Positions 50,261 through 64,000 of a stretch of 64,000 nucleotides of DNA are shown piece after piece (the stretch's first letter is position 1; every line of letters begins with the position of its first letter). The position numbers and the translations under genes were made by a program. This DNA comes from Motacilla alba alba (Eukaryota; Chordata; Aves; Passeriformes; Motacillidae): NCBI RefSeq assembly GCF_015832195.1, contig NC_052027.1, positions 10,846,149-10,910,148 on the forward strand, given 5' to 3'. The notes below the pieces were generated by a model, which saw only the letters and a program-made list of their open reading frames with translations, made no database searches and was not told the origin of the DNA.

Positions 50261-51309
50261 AGGAAAACTGCAAGAGAAAACATGAAAAACATCCAGTTTA
50301 TACACACACTAAATGCAGAGAAAATATGTATTCAGCATCCACAGTACAATCAGCCCCGCCAGCCCAATCCCTCAGAAGATTGGCCCCAGGGCAGGAAGAG
50401 GCAAAGGAAACAATAAAAAACAAAAAAGCAGCCTAATTTGTGTGACTTTGATCTATGCGCTGGGGTCCTGCTGAGGAGTCTTGGCCCTGACCCCACACCC
50501 CAGGGATTCACCCCCTCCTCTCTAGGAATGTCTCCCCACACCTGCCACAGCCACCGACCTCACTGAGGAAGGTCCCCTGTGAGGAGGGTGCTGAGGTGAC
50601 CAGCTGCTGCCCCGGGCTTCCTCTCCTGCTGCTTCACTTTGGGACCCTGCAGAGATTACAATGCAGCTTGGAAGTACTCAGCGCTACAGGATGACACAGC
50701 TTTAAAGGATCAGGAGCTAGAAAAGATCAGGAGCTGGAAAAGAAGATGCCCATGCAGTGTGCAGAGCCTGCAGAGACACGGCTGCAGCATCACCTCAGCA
50801 CCGTGTACTTCCTCCCAAGCACGTGTGCTGTCACCCCATCATGTCCCATGGGAGGACGGGCCAGGATGTCCGAGAGGTAGAAGTGAAGCTGCCCCAGCTC
50901 TGGTCAGTTCCTGTGGACCCCAGTGAGTGGCAGAAGAGTCAGGTAGGTATCTACATCTGTGCTCGCAGCGTGGCAGGTTCAGCTGCTTCTGTGTCTGATC
51001 AGCAGCTCTGAGCGGTTTGAAAGGTGACGAGTAAAATCAAACGGTTTAAAGCAGTTTAACACGAGCCACCCAGGAAAGGGGCTGATGGGGGAGCCACCTA
51101 AATCCACCTGTGAGCGTCTGGAGCTCCTTTGGTGGGTGTTAACAACCACACCTCAGGACCCCCACACCCACACATGCACTGCATTGCTGGCACATGGTGA
51201 TGCTATTTTGCATCACATCCCCCCGGCACGGCCACGGATTTGCCCACTGCTCCCAAAGCTGCCTGCTCCATGCACCCACATTGCCCCCAAAAACACAGGC
51301 AAAACACCA
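50261..51309. other. Sequence just downstream of inferred PLXNA1 transcript end: no gene seen
   Basis: Unique, GC-moderate sequence with one 17-bp tandem duplication at 50708-50741. If the poly(A) site assigned at about 51.3 kb is wrong, part of this could be 3' UTR. Confidence 0.5.
50708..50741. repeat. 17-bp tandem duplication
   Basis: GATCAGGAGCTAGAAAA is followed directly by GATCAGGAGCTGGAAAA, with a single mismatch between the two copies. Confidence 0.75.
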
Positions 51310-51324
51310 GCTTTAGCAAAAATG

Positions 51325-51354
51325 TTTAATCTCTCCTTGATGCATGTGTTTATT
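51325..51354 (-). terminator. Candidate distal poly(A) signals of PLXNA1
   Basis: On the minus strand AATAAA lies at 51354-51349 and ATTAAA at 51330-51325. Just downstream (51315-51278, minus) the sequence is GT-rich (GGTGTTTTGCCTGTGTTTTT), as expected for a CstF-binding downstream element. Cleavage would be expected around 51305-51335. Both hexamers and the GT-rich element are seen directly; their use is inferred. Confidence 0.6.
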
Positions 51355-51358
51355 TACA
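51351..51358 (-). promoter_or_regulatory. Pumilio-type motif overlapping poly(A) signal
   Basis: The minus strand reads TGTAAATA, a perfect match to the PUM consensus UGUANAUA, sharing four bases with the AATAAA hexamer. A second TGTAAATA lies about 50 nt upstream in the transcript (51407-51400) and a TGTATATA at 53656-53649. Confidence 0.5.
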
Positions 51359-51399
51359 AGTACTAAATCTGAAGAACATTAAAATAGGAAATAGCAGGA

Positions 51400-51407
51400 T
51401 ATTTACA
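51400..51407 (-). promoter_or_regulatory. Pumilio-type motif in distal 3' UTR
   Basis: The minus strand reads TGTAAATA, the consensus Pumilio response element. It lies about 50 nt upstream of the overlapping PUM/poly(A) motif, so the two sites form a pair close to the transcript end. Confidence 0.45.
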
Positions 51408-53641
51408 CGATCAAAGGGCGCTTGACCAGCCACGCTGGCCTGTTGCTTCAAGTCTGAAACAATCACAGAAAGGGAATCAGGACTCCGGAGTGTGATTCTT
51501 TTTTTCCCCATTTAATTTTCTAAAACTATGAGAATTCTCTGCCTCTCGCCGGGTCCGCCTTAGGGTTCCCCCTGCTTCCTTAAAGGACAGCTTGTTGTGC
51601 GCTTTGGTGGGGAGCGGGTGAGCCTGCGGGGGTCCCCCTACCCATCCCCTGCTCCCAGTCCCCAGGCTGGGGCCAGCCCTGGGCGTGACATGGGGCTCCT
51701 GCTAGGGGAGACACTACCAGGCTGCACTGCACATTTTTTAAGCCCAAACTGAAGCGAAAGGCAACGAGAGCAGGGAGGGACCCCCTTGCTTGCAGTGGTG
51801 CGGGATCAACCTGCATGGTCCAGCTGCTTCTGGTGGGGGGCCAGAGCAGGAGTGCCCAGAAATGCAGGCTCACAACAAGGAGTGCTTCTCCATTTCACCC
51901 CACTCTGGGGCACGGGCTACGCCAGCAGGAAGAGGAGTCTTGTGGATGCTTCCCAGCTTCTCCACACCTTTCCCCCTTCCGAGGCAGGGTCTGACAGGGC
52001 CAGTTCTGACCCCACCAGGCCGGTCAAGGGAGGGTGGGCAGCTGCCTGGCACAATTAAGGACGCTGGGCATCATGCGAAAGGCAAAGGTAGCACCAAGAA
52101 GCGCCAGAGGCTGCGGGCAGCACCACAGTGCCCACCTCACTGACCAGCACCCTCTGTTAGGGGCAGCAAGGGGACCCCCAAGCAGTGGGGAGATGCTGGG
52201 GTACCCTTCAGTGGAGCAAACCACAAACACCCCAAAGCTCTCCAGGAGGAAGCCAACGGGAACTCATCCCAAGGATCACACTACAGGCAGTCAGCATCAC
52301 CAGGGGGCTGGAAGAGCCAGGTCACAGCACAAGGGGAGCCCAGAAAGCAGAGCCACACCATGGCACTGCCAGCCAGCCCAGCATGACCTCCCCAGGAGCC
52401 TCTCTGCTGCCCAAATCCATCTCAGACCCACCATGGCCAAAAACCTCATCTGTCCCTCCAGGCTGGCTGAGGGAGCACCCACAGCATTGGTGCTGGGAAA
52501 GCTACAGCTAACAGACCTCAGCAATCAACAGTGCTTCCAGCCCTCTGCGTCAACAGAGAAATTTTCAGGGAGGTGTTCTTGGAAACACATCTCCATCCCC
52601 TCTCAACCACCACAAAACCCACGTGCTTGCAACAGCAACCGAAGCTCCCCAAGACACTCTTACCACTGCAACAGGCAGAACCCACTCCAGTCCTGGACAG
52701 AGACCCCAGAGCCATCGCTCCCCTTCCATCACTCCGCAGTGATCACCGATGCATTGCCGCCATCCTCCGGGCCATTTCCAGGACCTCCACCAGCACCACG
52801 GAGCCAGCAATGCCACAAGGAAGAAGTTTTGCACCAAAGGGAGCTGCAGGCACCCCTCCACCCCACCACAGCAGCAGTGAATTCTATAAAGGGACCCCTG
52901 GAGGGTTCTGTTCCACCAGAGCACCCAGAGAGATGCTGGCAGCCAGCAGTGGCCCCAGCACAGGGCACACAGCTGTCCTTTAAGGCTCTCCAAGTACCAC
53001 ATTTGAGATGTGAACCTCTAAAGTCTTTCTTTTTGCTGTTTCTTGGTTTTTTTTTCTTTTGGACGAGAAAGTGGCAAATTAATTTCAAATTAAAAAAAAT
53101 AGGTAACAGGTCTAAACAAACCTCTAATATTCAATACTCGCAGTTTCTTTGTTTTATGGGTTTTTTTCTTCTGTTTCTTAAAAAGATCAACTCAGACTAA
53201 AATCTAGCACAGTCATGCAACAGCCCACAGCTCTCAGAAATCCAGCGACAGCTCAGGGTTCGTAGGTTTGGGAAACAATTATAAATTCTTTTTCAAACAG
53301 TTTTGCTGTTGTGGTTGGATTCTTTTGTTGTCTTTTTTTTTTCTTTTTTTTTTTTAATCAGTAACTTCTCTCCTTTCCCTCCTTATTAAAACAAAACAAA
53401 ACCAAACAAAATTACAACATAATGAGAGATGTGCAGACTTCAAACGGTTGTTCTGCATGGTGAGAAAGGCTTGGAAGTTCCTTCCACACCATTTGGTATC
53501 CTTTTTTAATTTTTTTTTCCAGTGGTTGTTTGTTTTGTTTTAACTGGCTGTGTAAATTCATCTCATTTTTATATTGGTTCAATTCTCCTTCAGTTAACTA
53601 TACAGCACCCCACTGGGGCACGAGAATTAGATTGTAACCAC

Positions 53642-53660
53642 ATATATATATATACACACT
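53642..53660. repeat. (TA)n / (CA)n microsatellite
   Basis: A run of alternating TA passes into ACACAC, followed by TTTATTATTT and a T-run. It lies in the inferred 3' UTR of PLXNA1 and contains one AATAAA (minus) at 53666-53661. Confidence 0.7.
53649..53656 (-). promoter_or_regulatory. Pumilio-type motif inside a TA repeat
   Basis: The minus strand reads TGTATATA at the edge of a (TA)n tract (53642-53654). Because it sits in a microsatellite it may be chance. Confidence 0.25.
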
Positions 53661-54969
53661 TTTATTATTTTTTTTTAATTAAAAACTTCATTATTTCTCC
53701 CTCTCCCCCCCTTAACTTGCAATTTAAGGGAATGGACAGAAATCAGCTGGGCTTCTCTCCACTTGGATTTCGACAGCCATCCGCTCCTGGCAGAGTGTGG
53801 CCCCATGTGCTGTGGCCTGGGCAGTGACAGGAGCTCTCAGTACAGAAAAGGAAAGGGTTTTGCTCTTTTTTTTTTTTTGGAAGTTTTTGGTCACCTGCTG
53901 CCATTTGGGGCAGCATTCAGCACCTTTTCATCTCTGGAAAGCACAAACCCACAAGGAACTGACATTTCCAAGGGGGAAGCTGAGGGAGAGACCTCGGGTC
54001 TCCAGCGAAGCCCTGTCAGGGCAGAGGCAGCGGAGGGGAGATGGGGTGACAGCAAGAGGAGAAAGGGGGAGAAAGAAGGAAAAGACAGAGAAAGGAAGGT
54101 CAGTCTTGGGCGGAAGGTCCTGCACACGTTTGGGCTCCCCAGGTGGAAGAGCAGGTGACAGCCCCATGGCAGCCAGAATCCCAGTCCCTGCATGGGCTGG
54201 GAACCCAGTGGGGTTTGCCAGGGGACATCCCAGCCAGGAGTGCAGAGGAGCTGCCTCCCCTTTCACTGGGGATCTGGTCTCTTCCCCTGCATCAGCACAA
54301 AAAGATGATGGGGAAAAATAAATGTAAAGGGGCTTTGTTAAGGTGGCTCCAGTGCCAAAGAATCTGACACAAGAAGCCAGGCTGGCTCTCCATCAACCCT
54401 CCTGACAGCCCCCAAGGCCCCACAACCATCCTCCACCCCACCTCATCCCAGGCCAGGCAGGAGCAGGAGCACTGCCCAGACCACCCCACGGCCAGCAAAC
54501 TGGGAAAACAAGGACAAGCTCAACAAAACACCAACCATCCCTCAGCAACCACCCAGGAAAATTAAAACCAGCCTTGGGATCTCCCTTCCTCTCTGATTTT
54601 GACCTCCAGAACCACTCAGCAGCATTAAAATAACAGCATCTATCCAGCTAACAAAACTCCCAACTTTTTTTGCTTCAATTTTTTTTTTTTTCGCACTAAA
54701 CAACATTCAAATAAAACATGGCACAGGACATATTTTAGAAATATCAAAGCTCCCTTTCCTGCCCACCCCTAAAGCCCCAACCCCAAATCTCCCCAGCATC
54801 AGTCCTTTAGCTTATCTCGTAAAATCATTTTTGTTAGTTTGTTGCAAAAAATTCAGAATATTTTTTCCCCTCCCATTTTTAGTTATAATTTTTTCCCTTT
54901 AAATTAAAAATTTTGTTTGTCTCGTGTAAATTGTGCAAATATAGCAGTTAACACTAGTGGCAGAAGGCC

Positions 54970-55029
54970 AGAGAGAGAGAGAGAAGGGGGCAGAGACAGA
55001 AAAAGAGAGAGGAGGAGGAGGAGAGGGGG
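54970..55029. repeat. GA / GGA simple-sequence tract (CU-rich in PLXNA1 mRNA)
   Basis: The plus strand has (GA)n at 54971-54984 and (GGA)n at about 55010-55024 in an almost pure purine stretch broken by a few C. In the PLXNA1 transcript this is a CU-rich tract, the type bound by polypyrimidine-tract proteins. A second pure purine run of 32 nt lies at 54054-54085. Confidence 0.7.
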
Positions 55030-55119
55030 TGGACAGCTGGGGGGAAGGAAGGGAGAGCAAGTCAAGTACAGTAAAAATAGGAGCCCACCCACCCTCCCTT
55101 CACCAAAGTAACAACAACA

Positions 55120-56195
<1,076 letters not shown>

Positions 56196-56539
56196 TCAAG
56201 GGGTGCACCCACAGACTCCTGAGAATGACTTTCCTCTCTTGAAATCCTTTCTCTAAACAAGATGCTGATAAGGATGACAGACTGCAAGCTGGAGGGACAG
56301 TGCCCTGCCCTGGGCTAGATGTAACCATGCCCCCAGGGCTGGGGAAGGGCTAGCAGCAGCAGGAACGTAGAGGATGAGACTCAGAGTAGGGAAAAGGGAG
56401 TAACAAAGTGTAAAACAAAGGGGCAATTGCCCTCCCAGCAGCCAGGAGTCTCGTCTCAGTAACATCATGCCAGCAGAGCAGAAAAGCTGATTTAAAAAAA
56501 CAAACCTGACAGAAATCTCATCTCCTCGGGTGAGCTAGT

Positions 56540-56710
56540 TGAGAGAGCAAATTTTTTGCAATTATATATCAAGGCATCCGTCAAAGGGGACTTGATTAAC
56601 CATTTCATTGGCTGCATAATTGGAAACCAACTGTTGTATAATTAATAGACTTACTAGGAGGCAGGCAAAGTCCATCAGGAGCCCTACAGGTAACTTCTTA
56701 ATGGGGAATC
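56540..56710. promoter_or_regulatory. Candidate conserved non-coding element, PLXNA1 last intron
   Basis: AT-rich, non-repetitive stretch with several homeodomain cores (GATTAA, ATAATTAATAG), a GTCAAAGG and a TTTGATTAAG (TCF/LEF-like). The composition differs sharply from the GC-richer flanks. Conservation itself is not visible here. Confidence 0.25.
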
Positions 56711-57439
56711 AGCTCCCTTTGATTAAGAGCTGCTGCAGCGCTGGCGAGTTGTTGAGAGGCAGGCAGAGCACACTGAGGAGCATCCACCACACTGCCACAA
56801 CCAGCCTCTGGCCACCAAGAGACTGGGTCTCCCCCAGGCTGTTTTGGGGCAGGACCAGGCTGGCCCCTGTCTCCTGGGGCAGTAAGAGATGCCTGATGGA
56901 GAGTCTCATCCCTAAAGAGAAGGGAAAGCTACATCTGGGCACTGGTGTCAGCTCCCGAGGAGGGGGAAAATCACCAGCATCAGCTGGACACATCTGATTT
57001 ACCTCCCCTGGCAGCAACATCCCAGGGCAGCAGCTGGACTGGGAAGAACTCATAGATTCTGCCACAAACTGGCTGCTGGGAACCCTTCCCTCCCCATCCA
57101 TCTCCACAGATGTTCTCAGAGTAAAATACCTGTAGTGACACACAGAAATCAAAATCCCACATGCCTGAAAGGTGCCTGAGCTGGAACCAAATGAGACTGG
57201 TCAGAGAAGTGAAGGGAAGCCTATTCCCCCTACCTGCCCCCTCTGCCTCTCCCAAACAGACAGTGGTATATCCTGGAATGCTGAGGTGCCAAATGATTCC
57301 CAAACTGCCCATGCATTTCTTTACTCCTCTCTCTCATCTCAGCCTTATGGAAACAATGCAGTCAAAGGAAACCTCTGCTGAGTGTAGAGACACCCAGGTT
57401 TGTCACCTGCTGTAAGGAGCCAGGACCACTGATTACCAA

Positions 57440-57650
57440 GATGCAAGTACCCAAATGAAAATTAATTATGATTTTCATTCACAGCCAATGACAGCATATT
57501 ATTGCACTGAACAACAGGAAAAATTATTCTCTCCCATTTTGCATCAAAGAGGGTGCAATCGGGCTGCATATAATTGTGCTTAATGATGAAAACAAACAAA
57601 GGGAACAGCTGCGATTTATTAATCCCATTACAAATAATAAAAGAAGTTCC
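57440..57650. promoter_or_regulatory. Candidate conserved non-coding element with inverted repeat, PLXNA1 last intron
   Basis: AT-rich block containing a perfect 7-bp inverted repeat, TGAAAAT (57456-57462) and ATTTTCA (57471-57477), around TAATTATG. Further ATTA, CATATAATTGTG and GATTTATTAATCC motifs follow. It resembles developmental enhancer sequence in style only. Confidence 0.28.
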
Positions 57651-58389
57651 TGAGAGCTGTGAACACACTTGTGATGCTCAGAGAGCAGGCAACAGCAAGA
57701 CACTCAACAGATGTTGGGCTGCTGTTGGCAGGCAAGAAGAGGACCTGTGCCCCTAAAGAGCAGCTCATTAATGCCATGGGTTCATCTCACATGGTCCCCT
57801 CCATGCTCTTGCCCAGGACTTGGAGGATTTATTTTAAGATTGTGGGACTTTTAGCCTGGAGGAAGTGAGCACTGGATGATGTCTCAGGGATGATAGCTGG
57901 ACCACAGCAAATCTAGATCTTCCAGACTTCTCCACTTTCACTCTCATGGTAGTCACAGAACTGTGTGCAAACTGTAAAACCCCAGAACCCCTTCATGACC
58001 AGCCCATTACCCAGAGCAACTGGGGCCTCTGGGATGTGTCATCCAAAATCATCTAAGGACTGGCATAGAAGTCCCACCAGCATGGTCATCAGTACCTGGC
58101 CACCAGCTGCATAGTGACCACCACAGAGCATCTTCCCAAGAACCAGGAAAGCCAGGATCTCCTCTTCCCTCCTGTAAAGCACTGAGTTCCATAGGATATT
58201 GGCCACCATGACCTCGGTGCTGACCTTAAACCCAGGAGCCAGGTCTGCTACGACTTCCCCTTGGACCCCTTAAATCCACACCTCAAAGAGGCACTGGGAG
58301 AAGCCTCTTTGGATTGCTGCGTGGTACAATAGGCACCCCGTTTCCTCTCCTGGCTCTGAATGGGAAGATGTTCTGGCACTCTGTCACCT

Positions 58390-58580
58390 AAATTAGCCAC
58401 CATTCAAATATAGCCATCAACCCCTTTATTGGGACAATAAAACCTGTACTATCATGCTCTGTGGATAGGCTTATATTTTACTGTAGTTACATATTTTATT
58501 GCTTTAATAAGATGTAGGCTGTGGATTTGAGCAGAGTTTTGAGAAATTAATTTGTATAAATTACAACAGAGGAGTTCTTA
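58390..58580. promoter_or_regulatory. Candidate conserved non-coding element, PLXNA1 last intron
   Basis: AT-rich unique sequence with CCTTTATTGG, TTTATTGCTTTAATAAG and GAAATTAATTTG motifs between GC-moderate flanks. No repeat family or hairpin was recognised. Confidence 0.22.
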
Positions 58581-58935
58581 ACCATCCTTACTGACATTCA
58601 CAAAACAAGCACTGGAGAGACCACCACATCCTCTAAGATCCCTGGGGAGAGGAGCCCAACACCATCTGTACAGTTCTACAGCACTGGTACCACCACAGTG
58701 CAGGATTGGTGGCAGTGGATAGGGGAAGCACGCTGAGATAATGCTGGGAACTCTGCAGCCTCATGGAGTTCATGTGCAAAATGTGTAGAAAAATAGGTGT
58801 TTCCCACATTACTCACTGCAGAAAATATGAGGAATGAGTACTGCCCACTCCAGCCCCTGGCTTCATGCCTCCCAAGCCTTTCCTTCTCCAGCAGCCCAAG
58901 CACAGACATGGAATATGTTACTATTCCACATTTTA

Positions 58936-64000
<5,065 letters not shown>

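Noticed and set aside
1..51300. tRNA, snRNA or rRNA genes
   Set aside because: I looked for tRNA A/B-box-like pairs and common snRNA starts and saw none. A covariance-model scan would settle it.
57950..58380. Coding-like stretch in the last PLXNA1 intron, possibly a processed pseudogene
   Set aside because: All three plus frames contain stops, and no translated segment resembled a protein family I know. There is no poly(A) tail or target-site duplication.

Overview
The window looks like nuclear DNA of a bird. Two interspersed repeats (22.66-22.92 kb and 28.62-28.88 kb) are recognisable 3' ends of CR1 LINEs of the avian type. Repeat density is otherwise low, CpG is depleted outside a few clusters, and the only protein-coding gene has vertebrate intron-exon structure. 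I cannot name the species.

The one gene I can support is the 3' end of plexin A1 (PLXNA1) on the minus strand. Three terminal coding exons lie at 62171-62383, 59035-59185 and 55539-55634. They have canonical GT-AG splice sites and compatible phases, and together encode the last 152 residues of the receptor: the end of the cytoplasmic Rap-GAP domain and the extreme C terminus. Earlier exons lie beyond the right edge. A roughly 4.2 kb 3' UTR probably follows (about 51310-55538). It starts CpG-rich, continues through pyrimidine-rich and AT-rich tracts (as read in the mRNA), and ends at a double poly(A) signal overlapped by a Pumilio-type motif.

The remaining ~51 kb (1-51300) lies downstream of PLXNA1 and contains no gene I can recognise. 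Open frames there are short, overlap on both strands and resemble no known family. It holds two young-looking CR1 3' fragments, one much older CR1-like LINE remnant with broken reverse-transcriptase coding sequence (about 35.0-36.1 kb), a second possible ancient repeat near 37.1 kb, small tandem duplications, microsatellites, homopolymer tracts, two isolated CpG clusters, and several AT-rich blocks with homeodomain/POU-type motif clusters that may be conserved non-coding elements. A long gene-free flank beside an axon-guidance receptor gene fits a regulatory landscape, but conservation cannot be assessed from one sequence.

I found no new enzyme system, CRISPR array, operon, RNA gene or intact mobile element. 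The more interesting points are the Pumilio/poly(A) overlap, the octamer-like triplet at 23.33 kb, the paired NKX2-type sites at 24.2 kb, the CpG clusters at 10.75 and 31.0 kb, and the ancient LINE remnant.
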